In this document: positions 8,142 to 15,227 of the stretch, piece by piece | Position numbering within the stretch: position 1 is the stretch's first letter | Layout of the letters: the number at the start of each line of letters is the position of its first letter | Assembly (NCBI GenBank): GCA_016714905.1 | Contig: JADKBW010000005.1 | Span: 132,415-196,414 of the forward strand | From: Flavobacterium sp. | Lineage (GTDB): Bacteria; Bacteroidota; Bacteroidia; Flavobacteriales; Flavobacteriaceae | Reading direction: 5' to 3' | DNA: 64,000 bases | The notes under the pieces: generated by a model | Databases searched by the model: none | Seen by the model: only the letters and a program-made list of their open reading frames with translations | Told to the model about the DNA's origin: nothing | Translations under genes and position numbers: made by a program

Positions 8142-9932
8142 TTAAAAACAATATTCGTTTTCAGCCACCAATTTCGTTGTAATCGTTTCGCGTAATCCAA
8201 CTATATTGGGCATGTTAGTGTATTTGGTAAATCGACGTAATCCCATCAACATCATGCGTTGTTCGTCTCCTTCTGCAAATGAAATTATGCTTTCTTTTCC
8301 TTTTTGAGTTACGATATCGACTGCTTTATATAAATACAATTTAGCCATGGCAATTTGTTCTTTGACATTGGCTTCCCCTTTATTTTTGGCTAGTTTTTCG
8401 GTTCGAAGTAGCGTAGATTCTGCCATATAGATTTCAATCAATATATCAGCCGCTGCCATTAGAAGTTGTTGGTGTCCGTCTAATTCTGGTCCGTATTTTT
8501 GAACTGCACCGCCAGCCACCATCAAAAACGCTTTTTTCAATTTGCCAATCATTTCTTTTTCTTCGGCAAATAATTCAGAATAGTCGGGCGTATCAAAAGA
8601 GGGAATTCCCATTAGTTCTTCCTGCACTTTTGTGGCCGGACCTAATAAATCGACGTGACCTTTGAAGGCTTTTTTAATTAGCATACCAACCGATAACATC
8701 CGATTGATTTCGTTCGTGCCTTCGTAAATTCTTGAAATTCGCGCATCACGCCAAGCACTTTCCATCGGTGTGTCTTCAGAGAATCCCATGCCACCAAAAA
8801 TTTGAATGCCTTCATCAGCACAATTTTGAACATCTTCGGATACCGCAACTTTCAAAATAGAACATTCGATAGCGTATTCTTCAACCCCTTTTAATTCTGC
8901 TTCTTGATGTGAACTTCCTTCGCTTTCACGAATTTGAATGCGATCTTCAATGTCTTTAGCCGCGCGATACGTGGCACTTTCTCCTGCATAACAACTTGTT
9001 GCCATTTCTGCCAATTTGTATCGGATGGCGCCAAATTGTGCGATGGCAGTATTAAATTGCATTCTTTCATTAGCATATTTTACAGCTCCAGAAGTCACTC
9101 TGCGTTGCGCATCTAAACATGCAGCCGCCAATTTGATTCGACCTACATTCAAGGCATTCATCGCGATTTTGAATCCATTACCACGTTCGGAAAGCATATT
9201 TTCAACTGGAACTTTAGTATCGGCAAAGAAAACCTGACGAGTGGAAGAAGCTCGAATTCCGAGTTTATGTTCTTCTTCGTTCATGGTAATTCCGTTACTT
9301 GGATCGTTTTCGACTATAAATCCAGTGATGTTTTTGTCGTCTTCTATTCTGGCAAATACAATAAATAGCGAGCAAAATCCGGCATTCGAAATCCACATTT
9401 TTTGTCCTGTGATTTTATAATGCGTGCCATCATCGGACAGAACAGCTTTTGTTTTTCCGGAATTGGCATCTGATCCAGCGCCCGGTTCTGTCAAACAATA
9501 CGCGCCAAACCATTCTCCTGTGGCTAATTTAGGAACGTATTTTTGTTTTTGGGCTTCAGTTCCGTAGAGCGTTATTGGCATGGTTCCGATTCCAGTATGT
9601 GCACCAAAAGCGGTGGAAAATGAACCAGTAGCACCTGAAATATAATCGCACACCAAACACGTATTGACGAATCCCATTCCCATTCCGCCATAGGCTTCAG
9701 GAACTGCAACACTTAGAAATCCCAAATCGCCCGCTTTCTTCATGCATTCTTCTGTAAAGGCGTAATCTTTCTTTTCGAAACGATCTTTGTTGGGCCAAAT
9801 TTCTTTGTCGACGAACTCTTTTACCGAGTCGCGCATCATCAATTGTTCTTCATTAAAATCTTCCGGTGTGAAAATGTCTTCACATTGGGTTTCTTTTACG
9901 AGGAATTGTCCACCTCTTGTTTTATCGTTCAT
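8142..9932 (-). CDS. fadE: Acyl-CoA dehydrogenase (FadE type)
   Basis: This 596-residue flavoprotein catalyses the first step of beta-oxidation, acyl-CoA to trans-2-enoyl-CoA. The acyl-CoA dehydrogenase fold covers roughly residues 25-430: AYCLTEPGAGSDANSGKT and WISNAGF belong to the FAD/substrate region, and QIFGGMGFSED and RIYEGTNEINR to the C-terminal helical domain. The additional C-terminal helical part makes it the long form, about the size of Bacillus FadE. It is the last gene of the marR-fadN-fadA-S23-fadE series. The gene order fadN-fadA-fadE is the same as the Bacillus fadNAE operon. It is followed by a clear terminator. Confidence 0.93.
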   Translation of the reverse strand: MNDKTRGGQFLVKETQCEDIFTPEDFNEEQLMMRDSVKEFVDKEIWPNKDRFEKKDYAFTEECMKKAGDLGFLSVAVPEAYGGMGMGFVNTCLVCDYISGATGSFSTAFGAHTGIGTMPITLYGTEAQKQKYVPKLATGEWFGAYCLTEPGAGSDANSGKTKAVLSDDGTHYKITGQKMWISNAGFCSLFIVFARIEDDKNITGFIVENDPSNGITMNEEEHKLGIRASSTRQVFFADTKVPVENMLSERGNGFKIAMNALNVGRIKLAAACLDAQRRVTSGAVKYANERMQFNTAIAQFGAIRYKLAEMATSCYAGESATYRAAKDIEDRIQIRESEGSSHQEAELKGVEEYAIECSILKVAVSEDVQNCADEGIQIFGGMGFSEDTPMESAWRDARISRIYEGTNEINRMLSVGMLIKKAFKGHVDLLGPATKVQEELMGIPSFDTPDYSELFAEEKEMIGKLKKAFLMVAGGAVQKYGPELDGHQQLLMAAADILIEIYMAESTLLRTEKLAKNKGEANVKEQIAMAKLYLYKAVDIVTQKGKESIISFAEGDEQRMMLMGLRRFTKYTNMPNIVGLRETITTKLVAENEYCF

Positions 9933-9953
9933 TTTTTTTCGGTTTTTAAGATG

Positions 9954-9983
9954 ATAGATAATAGACGAATAGATAATAGACGT
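9954..9983 (+). repeat. Tandem 15-bp repeat, left arm of an inverted array pair
   Basis: Two adjacent copies of ATAGATAATAGACGA (9954-9968 and 9969-9983, last base different) lie between the S23 stop and the fadE start. Each copy is a 7+8 composite of TAGATAA- and TAGACGA-like units. The same unit family appears in the opposite orientation on the other side of the S23 ORF (10358-10415), so the ORF sits between inverted arms. Confidence 0.9.
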
Positions 9984-9991
9984 CTGATTAA

Positions 9992-10357
9992 TTATTTATT
10001 TAATGTATTTTGAAAAGACATTGTTGCCCTTTGGAATTCTTCAACTTTTAGTTCAATGCAATTTGTATGTTCGTCAGAAATGTATTTTCTGTGATTGGCT
10101 AACAGTAATTGAGTTTGTAATTCAAATGATGACCCTAATGATACATCTAGAAAATGACTAAAAGATTTATTGGTTCTACTGGAACCTTCTGCGATATTTG
10201 ATGGAATTGAAATTGAACATTTATCCATTTGGCTTTTCAAACCGAACTTTTCGGAACTTGGAAAAGTATCAGTTACGTTTAATATCTCTTTTGATAATTC
10301 CATTCCCATTTGCCAAATTTTCAATTTCTTAAAATTATGTCTCTTAAAATCTTCCAT
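9992..10357 (-). CDS. S23-type four-helix-bundle protein
   Basis: This 121-residue, all-helical protein belongs to the four-helix-bundle family first seen in 23S rRNA intervening sequences. Diagnostic stretches are KLKIWQMGMELSKEIL, FGLKSQMDKCSISIPSNIAEG and FLDVSLGSSFELQTQL. Length is normal. The molecular function of the family is unsettled; a relative (Avd) binds the reverse transcriptase of diversity-generating retroelements, but there is no reverse transcriptase here. It interrupts the fadA-fadE pair, shares the operon strand, and both its flanks consist almost entirely of short inverted repeats. That suggests it arrived as a cassette rather than being part of fatty-acid metabolism. Confidence 0.85.
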   Translation of the reverse strand: MEDFKRHNFKKLKIWQMGMELSKEILNVTDTFPSSEKFGLKSQMDKCSISIPSNIAEGSSRTNKSFSHFLDVSLGSSFELQTQLLLANHRKYISDEHTNCIELKVEEFQRATMSFQNTLNK

Positions 10358-10415
10358 CTATCCATCTATTATCAATTCGTCTATCATCTATCCGTCTATT
10401 ATCTCTTTGTCTTTT
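10358..10415 (+). repeat. Array of about 7-bp units, right arm of the inverted pair around S23
   Basis: The whole 58-base gap between the S23 start codon and the fadA stop is made of TCTATTATC/TCTATCC/TCTATCATC units. These are the reverse complement of the TAGATAATAGACGA family found at 9954-9983. Nothing else fits in this gap. Confidence 0.85.
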
Positions 10416-11597
10416 CTACATCAACTCATAAATTCCCGCGCTTCCTTGTCCAGTTCCCACACACATCGAGACGATTCCATATTTATTCCCTCTTCGTTTC
10501 ATTTCATCAAATAATTGAACGGAAAGTTTTGCGCCGGTACAACCTAATGGATGGCCTAGCGCTATAGCACCGCCGTTGACGTTTACGATATCCGGATTCA
10601 ATCCTAATTCTCGAATTACTGCCAAAGATTGTGAGGCAAATGCTTCGTTGAGTTCGATCAAATCGATGTCTTTCAATTGCAATCCAGCTTGCTTTAATGC
10701 TTTTGGAATCGCTTGCACAGGACCTATTCCCATAATTCTCGGTTCAACGCCTGCAGAAGCAAAATTGACTAAGCGAGCAATAGGAGTGAGGTTGAGTTCT
10801 TTCATCATTTCCTCGCTCATAATCAATACGAAAGCCGCACCATCACTCATTTGAGATGAATTTCCAGCCGTAACACTTCCGTCCGCTGCAAACACGGGTT
10901 TTAGATTTCCAAGCGCCGCGATATTGGTGTCGGCTCTTGGACCTTCGTCTTTATTGACCGTGTATGATTTGGTTTCTTTTTTTCCGTTTTCGTTGATAAA
11001 GGTTTGCTCGACAGTTATGGGCACAACTTGCTTATCGAATTTTCCTTCTGCTTGGGCTTTTAGTGCTTTTTGATGCGAGTTGAAAGCAAAAGCATCTTGA
11101 TCTTCTCGCGAAATATTGAATTGTTTAGCAACAGCTTCTGCGGTTAATCCCATTCCCCAGTAGTAATCTTCATGACCGTCTTTCGCAACGGCATAATCAG
11201 GAGTTGGTTTGTAACCGCCCATTGGAATAAAACTCATGCTTTCGGCGCCACCGGCAATGATGCAATCTGCCATTCCAGACTGAATTTTTGCTGTCGCCAT
11301 TCCGATGGTTTCCAGTCCAGACGCGCAATATCGGTTGACTGTTACACCAGGCACGTCGGTCACTTTTAATCCCATCAAGGAAATTAATCGCCCAACATTT
11401 AATCCTTGTTCCGCTTCAGGCATGGCATTTCCAACCATCACATCGTCAATTCTTTTCTTATCGAAATCCGGCAATTCATTCATCATAAACTGAATAGTTT
11501 CTGCGGCTAATTCATCAGGTCGTTTGAAGCGAAAAACTCCTTTTGGCGCTTTTCCGACGGCGGTTCTGTATGCTTTTACTATATATGCTGTTTTCAT
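10416..11597 (-). CDS. fadA: Acetyl-CoA C-acyltransferase (thiolase)
   Basis: This 393-residue thiolase performs the last step of beta-oxidation, releasing acetyl-CoA from 3-ketoacyl-CoA. The nucleophile is Cys91 in NRYCASG; the C-terminal catalytic His is in GGAIALGHPLGCTGA and the second Cys in CVGTGQGSAG. The open frame extends 18 codons further upstream, but those encode part of the repeat region, so I place the start at MKTAYIVKAYRT (11597), the usual thiolase N-terminus. The upstream gap to fadN is a repeat hairpin (11615-11690). It probably works with FadN as the two-protein trifunctional set. Confidence 0.93.
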   Translation of the reverse strand: MKTAYIVKAYRTAVGKAPKGVFRFKRPDELAAETIQFMMNELPDFDKKRIDDVMVGNAMPEAEQGLNVGRLISLMGLKVTDVPGVTVNRYCASGLETIGMATAKIQSGMADCIIAGGAESMSFIPMGGYKPTPDYAVAKDGHEDYYWGMGLTAEAVAKQFNISREDQDAFAFNSHQKALKAQAEGKFDKQVVPITVEQTFINENGKKETKSYTVNKDEGPRADTNIAALGNLKPVFAADGSVTAGNSSQMSDGAAFVLIMSEEMMKELNLTPIARLVNFASAGVEPRIMGIGPVQAIPKALKQAGLQLKDIDLIELNEAFASQSLAVIRELGLNPDIVNVNGGAIALGHPLGCTGAKLSVQLFDEMKRRGNKYGIVSMCVGTGQGSAGIYELM

Positions 11598-11614
11598 TTT
11601 TTTATTTTTTGAGA

Positions 11615-11690
11615 ATATAGACAGAGAGATGATAGATGATAGACTTTTCAACTCTGTCTATTATCTCTTCGTCTATTATCTATTATCTAA
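11615..11690. repeat. Inverted pair of heptad arrays without an ORF
   Basis: The left arm (11615-11644) carries two GATGATA units in the TAGA orientation. The right arm (11653-11690) carries two TCTATTA units in the opposite orientation. Between them is a spacer of about 10 bases. The arms are partly complementary, so a transcript would fold into a long imperfect hairpin between fadN and fadA. The right arm runs over the fadN stop codon. The design is the same as around the S23 gene, but with nothing inside. Confidence 0.85.
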
Positions 11691-14077
11691 TTTCTCAACG
11701 GTTTTCCCTTTGTTAACATAAATTGAATTCGCTCCAATGTTTTTCTTTCCGTACATAGTGACAAGAAAGCTTCTCGTTCGATATCTAATAAATATTGTTC
11801 AGATACGAAAGTGGGCTCGGATAAATCGCCGCCTGCCATGACATATGCCAGTTTATTGGCAATTTTCAAGTCGTGATCAGAGATGTATTTTCCCGCAACC
11901 ATTTGATTGGTTCCTACTAAGAACATTCCTAATGCTTGTTTTCCTAAGACTTTTACATCCGTTCTACGAATAGGTTGGGTATAACCCGCTTCAGCCATGA
12001 GTAGCGCTTGTTTCTTAGCTTCCGCAATTTGTCGATCTTTATTGACCACGACGATATCTTTTCCGTGTTGTAAGATACCTAAATCGAATGCTTCATAGGC
12101 GGAAGTCGAAACTTTTGCCATGGCGACAGTCAAGAAATATTCTTGCAATACATTCAATTCGACATCGTTTTTTCTAAACAAATCGGATGCTCGGAGCGCC
12201 ATTTCTTTGGATCCACCGCCACCTGGAATTACACCTACGCCAAATTCAACTAAACCAATATAAGATTCCGCAGCGGCAACCACTTTGTCAGCGTGCATAC
12301 TCATTTCACATCCGCCACCCAAAGTCATTCCGTGTGGAGCAACAATAACAGGTATGCTAGAATATCTTACGCGCATCATGGTGTCTTGAAACATTTTGAT
12401 GGCCATATTCAATTCGTCATATTCTTGTTCAACTGCCATCATGAAGATCATTCCGATGTTGGCACCAACAGTAAAATTGGCTGCTTGATTTCCGATGACC
12501 AATCCTTGATGTTCTTTTTCTGCGAGATCAATGGCTTTGTTGATGCCTTGTAGAACATCGCCACCGATGGTATTCATTTTTGATCGGAATTCAAGATTCA
12601 AAATGCCATCGCCCAAGTCTTGAATTATTGCGCCGCTATTGCTCCATACTTTTTTGCTGTCACGGATATTATCCAAAATGATAAAGGCATCTTGACCAGG
12701 GACTTTTACTTGTGATTTCGATGGAATTGAATAGCAAAAAGTCGCACCTTCTTTGATTGTGTAAAAACTTGAATTTCCAGAAGCTAACATGTCAGTCACC
12801 CAAGAGGCAGGTTCTAGTTTTTCAGCTTTCATAATTTCTATTCCTTTCGTGACGCCAATAGCGTCCCAGATTTCGAATGGACCATTTTCCCAGCCGAAAC
12901 CAGCTTTCATGGCATCGTCAATTTTGTATAAGTCGTCTGCTATTTCTGGAATTCTATTCGACACATAGGCAAACATTCCAGCAAAACTTTTTCTGTAAAA
13001 ATCGCCCGCTTTATCTTTTCCTTTTACAAGTACTTTGAAGCGATCGATTGGTTTGTCGATGGTTTTGGTTAATTCTAAAGTGGCAAATGCTGCTTTTTTT
13101 GCAGGTCTATACTCGAGTGTATTTAAATCTAATGACAAGATATCTTTATCAACTTTTTTATAAAATCCTTGGTTGGTTTTGCTTCCCAGCCAATTGTTTT
13201 CCATCATTTTGGTGATGAAATCGGGCATTTTGAAAAGTTCATGTGCTTCATCATTTGGGCAGTTATCATAAATTCCGTTCGCCACATGAACTAAAGTATC
13301 CAACCCAACGACATCCACAGTTCGAAAGGTTGCTGACTTTGGTCTGCCAATAACTGGTCCTGTGAGTTTGTCGACTTCCTCAATCGTTAGGTCCATCTCT
13401 TTCACCAAATGAAAGAGGCTTTGAATGCCGTAAATTCCGATTCGATTGCCAATAAAAGCAGGTGTGTCTTTGGCAACCACCGAAGTTTTACCCAAGAACT
13501 GAGATCCATAGTTGGTTAGAAATTCAAGTACTTCACTTGAAGTTTGCGGTCCAGGTATAATTTCAAATAATTTCAAGTAGCGCGCTGGATTGAAAAAGTG
13601 CGTTCCGCAAAAGTGTTTTTGAAAATCGTCACCGCGTCCTTCGCTCATATAATGAATCGGAATTCCAGAAGTGTTTGAGGTTACTAACGTTCCTGGTTTA
13701 CGGTATTTTTCAATTTGTTCAAAAACAGATTTTTTGATGTCTAGTCGTTCAACCACAACTTCGATGATCCAATCGGCAGTAGCAATTTGAGCGAGATCAT
13801 CTGTGGTGTTGCCAGTCTTAATTCGACTTGCAAATTTTTGATGATAAATAGGAGAGGGTTTTGATTTTAGTGCGTTGGCTAGATGATCGTTGACAATACG
13901 ATTGCGTACCATTTTATCCTCTAAAGTCAATCCTTTTTTAGTTTCGGTTTCGGTAAGTTCTCGTGGAATAATATCGAGGAGAAGTACTTCAATACCAATA
14001 TTAGCAAAATGGCAGGCGATTCCAGAACCCATGATTCCAGAACCAATTACTGCAACTTTTTTAATAGTTCTTTTCAT
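11687..14077 (-). CDS. fadN: 3-hydroxyacyl-CoA dehydrogenase / enoyl-CoA hydratase (FadN type)
   Basis: This 796-residue bifunctional beta-oxidation enzyme hydrates enoyl-CoA and oxidises 3-hydroxyacyl-CoA with NAD+. The dehydrogenase comes first: the NAD-binding motif VIGSGIMGSG is at residues 10-19 and the substrate-side FCGTHFFNPARYLKLFEIIP follows near 155-175. The crotonase-type hydratase domain occupies roughly 470-680, with GMTLGGGCEMSMHAD and GVIPGGGGSKEMAL. This domain order is opposite to E. coli FadB and matches Bacillus FadN in order and length. Three bases separate it from the marR stop, so the two are almost certainly one transcript. Confidence 0.92.
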   Translation of the reverse strand: MKRTIKKVAVIGSGIMGSGIACHFANIGIEVLLLDIIPRELTETETKKGLTLEDKMVRNRIVNDHLANALKSKPSPIYHQKFASRIKTGNTTDDLAQIATADWIIEVVVERLDIKKSVFEQIEKYRKPGTLVTSNTSGIPIHYMSEGRGDDFQKHFCGTHFFNPARYLKLFEIIPGPQTSSEVLEFLTNYGSQFLGKTSVVAKDTPAFIGNRIGIYGIQSLFHLVKEMDLTIEEVDKLTGPVIGRPKSATFRTVDVVGLDTLVHVANGIYDNCPNDEAHELFKMPDFITKMMENNWLGSKTNQGFYKKVDKDILSLDLNTLEYRPAKKAAFATLELTKTIDKPIDRFKVLVKGKDKAGDFYRKSFAGMFAYVSNRIPEIADDLYKIDDAMKAGFGWENGPFEIWDAIGVTKGIEIMKAEKLEPASWVTDMLASGNSSFYTIKEGATFCYSIPSKSQVKVPGQDAFIILDNIRDSKKVWSNSGAIIQDLGDGILNLEFRSKMNTIGGDVLQGINKAIDLAEKEHQGLVIGNQAANFTVGANIGMIFMMAVEQEYDELNMAIKMFQDTMMRVRYSSIPVIVAPHGMTLGGGCEMSMHADKVVAAAESYIGLVEFGVGVIPGGGGSKEMALRASDLFRKNDVELNVLQEYFLTVAMAKVSTSAYEAFDLGILQHGKDIVVVNKDRQIAEAKKQALLMAEAGYTQPIRRTDVKVLGKQALGMFLVGTNQMVAGKYISDHDLKIANKLAYVMAGGDLSEPTFVSEQYLLDIEREAFLSLCTERKTLERIQFMLTKGKPLRN

Positions 14078-14080
14078 TTC

Positions 14081-14554
14081 TTATTTGTCAATTTGCTGCG
14101 CTAGGTCTTTAGCGCTCGGGTGATTAAATATGTTTTTTTCTTGAATTAGTTCGTTGATGGATTCCGCTACTTCCATAAAATGTTGTAGTTTTTCTTGGGA
14201 TATATTTTTACGTATCGATTCATTAAATTTTAAAACTGTATTGCGTGATAATTCTCTTTTTTCCTTTCCAAATTCCGTCAAATAGATGAGCATGCCACGA
14301 CCGTCGTTGGGGTTTTTCTTTCGAATTATCAAACCGCGATCCTCCATCGATTTTAAGGTTCGTGTCAAACTTGTCGCTTCCATTCCCATTTTTGGAGCTA
14401 AGGCGGTAGATGGCGTTCCGTCTTCTCGGTCTAAACTTAAAAGTGCAAAACCAGTTGCCATTGTTGCGTCGTATTTCGTCGCTTCTTCATTGTACATTCT
14501 AGCGACCGCTTGCCAGGTTGCCCTAAGGACATAATCAATAGTTTTGTCTTTCAT
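14081..14554 (-). CDS. MarR-family regulator of the fad operon
   Basis: This winged-helix protein of 157 residues starts at MKDKTIDYVLRATWQAVARM; seven more codons are open upstream but the downstream Met gives the usual N-terminus. The DNA-binding wing region reads SLTRTLKSMEDRGLIIRKKNPNDGR at about residues 60-85, with the typical MarR beta-wing. It is the first gene of the fadN-fadA-S23-fadE series, and its own promoter contains an inverted repeat (14589-14606). The likely role is repression of beta-oxidation relieved by acyl-CoA; the ligand is inferred from context. Confidence 0.88.
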   Translation of the reverse strand: MKDKTIDYVLRATWQAVARMYNEEATKYDATMATGFALLSLDREDGTPSTALAPKMGMEATSLTRTLKSMEDRGLIIRKKNPNDGRGMLIYLTEFGKEKRELSRNTVLKFNESIRKNISQEKLQHFMEVAESINELIQEKNIFNHPSAKDLAQQIDK

Positions 14555-14572
14555 AAACTGCGAATTGAAAGT

Positions 14573-14606
14573 CAAATATAATGAAAAATACTATGCACGC
14601 ATAATA
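14573..14606 (-). promoter_or_regulatory. marR-fad promoter with candidate MarR operator
   Basis: On the minus strand a -7 box TATATTTG lies at 14580-14573, 18 bases before the marR start codon. Just upstream, in the spacer of the promoter, is an 18-bp inverted repeat at 14589-14606: TACTATGC, two bases, GCATAATA, with a perfect TATGC/GCATA core. The size and position suit a MarR dimer. No good -33 TTG was found at the ideal spacing. Confidence 0.6.
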
Positions 14607-14636
14607 AATTTGCATTTTTTTTCTGTTAAGTAATTG

Positions 14637-14664
14637 AAAAAAAAAAACTCCTCAATTTGAGGAG
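14637..14664 (-). terminator. Intrinsic terminator of the small membrane-protein gene
   Basis: CTCCTCA at 14648-14654 pairs perfectly with TGAGGAG at 14658-14664 around a 3-base loop. On the minus strand it is followed by a U run from A14637-14647. It lies 24 bases past the stop of the gene at 14689-15072 and separates it from marR. Confidence 0.88.
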
Positions 14665-14688
14665 CTTGGTTCTTTTGTTTACTTTTTT

Positions 14689-15072
14689 CTATTTCAATTT
14701 ACTTGTAGTCAAAGCAACAGCGGCTCCCATTATGGCGCCAATAAAAGTTGATATTGCGATATCGAGTGCCATATTTTGATAATTAACTTCCATTCCGGAA
14801 TACATAAAAAAATTCATGGACAAGCTACTGAATATTCCGATTGTTGCGCCTGCTTTCATTCCCGTAACCGGATTTGTAATATGCGCCCACTTATTAAATA
14901 TATACGCGATAAACAAACCAAAAGTCATACAGCCAAGAAAAATGAACATTAAATTCATATTCTCATTTTGAGGATATAAATCTTTAAATAACATGCCATA
15001 CAAAACCCAACCTAAGAGGAAATCAACTAGTCCTCCTACAATTCCTGAAATTAAAAAGTTTTTTACATTCAT
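14689..15072 (-). CDS. Small four-helix membrane protein, unrecognised
   Basis: This 127-residue protein has four hydrophobic segments, at about residues 5-27, 41-62, 74-92 and 102-122, with short polar loops (FKDLYPQNENMN, NKWAHITNP). It has no signal peptide or catalytic motif. Glycine-rich helices (GIVGGLVDFLLGWVLYG, FIGAIMGAAVAL) suggest tight packing or oligomerisation. It has its own terminator and lies between fadD and marR on the same strand, 155 bases from fadD. I do not recognise the family, and a link to fatty-acid metabolism rests only on position. Confidence 0.7.
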   Translation of the reverse strand: MNVKNFLISGIVGGLVDFLLGWVLYGMLFKDLYPQNENMNLMFIFLGCMTFGLFIAYIFNKWAHITNPVTGMKAGATIGIFSSLSMNFFMYSGMEVNYQNMALDIAISTFIGAIMGAAVALTTSKLK

Positions 15073-15227
15073 AATTTTAATAATTAAAAAGTTAGTATTA
15101 TAAAAGTATTAAAATTGAATGCGTCCTTATTTTGATAATAATTTAATTATCAACCTTTTAATTACTAATTTGTTAATAAGTGAAATTTGTTGTCACCGAA
15201 AAATGGACTCAAAATCGATCTTATCCG

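Noticed and set aside
9992..10357. Diversity-generating retroelement (Avd accessory gene)
   Set aside because: The protein is in the same structural family as Avd, but there is no reverse transcriptase and no template/variable repeat pair nearby.
9992..10357. 23S rRNA intervening sequence
   Set aside because: No rRNA sequence flanks the S23 ORF; it lies between two protein genes.
10170..10567. Plus-strand open frames across the S23/fadA gap
   Set aside because: They are antisense shadows of S23 and fadA and translate the TCTA repeats into low-complexity Ser/Tyr/Ile sequence with no family resemblance.
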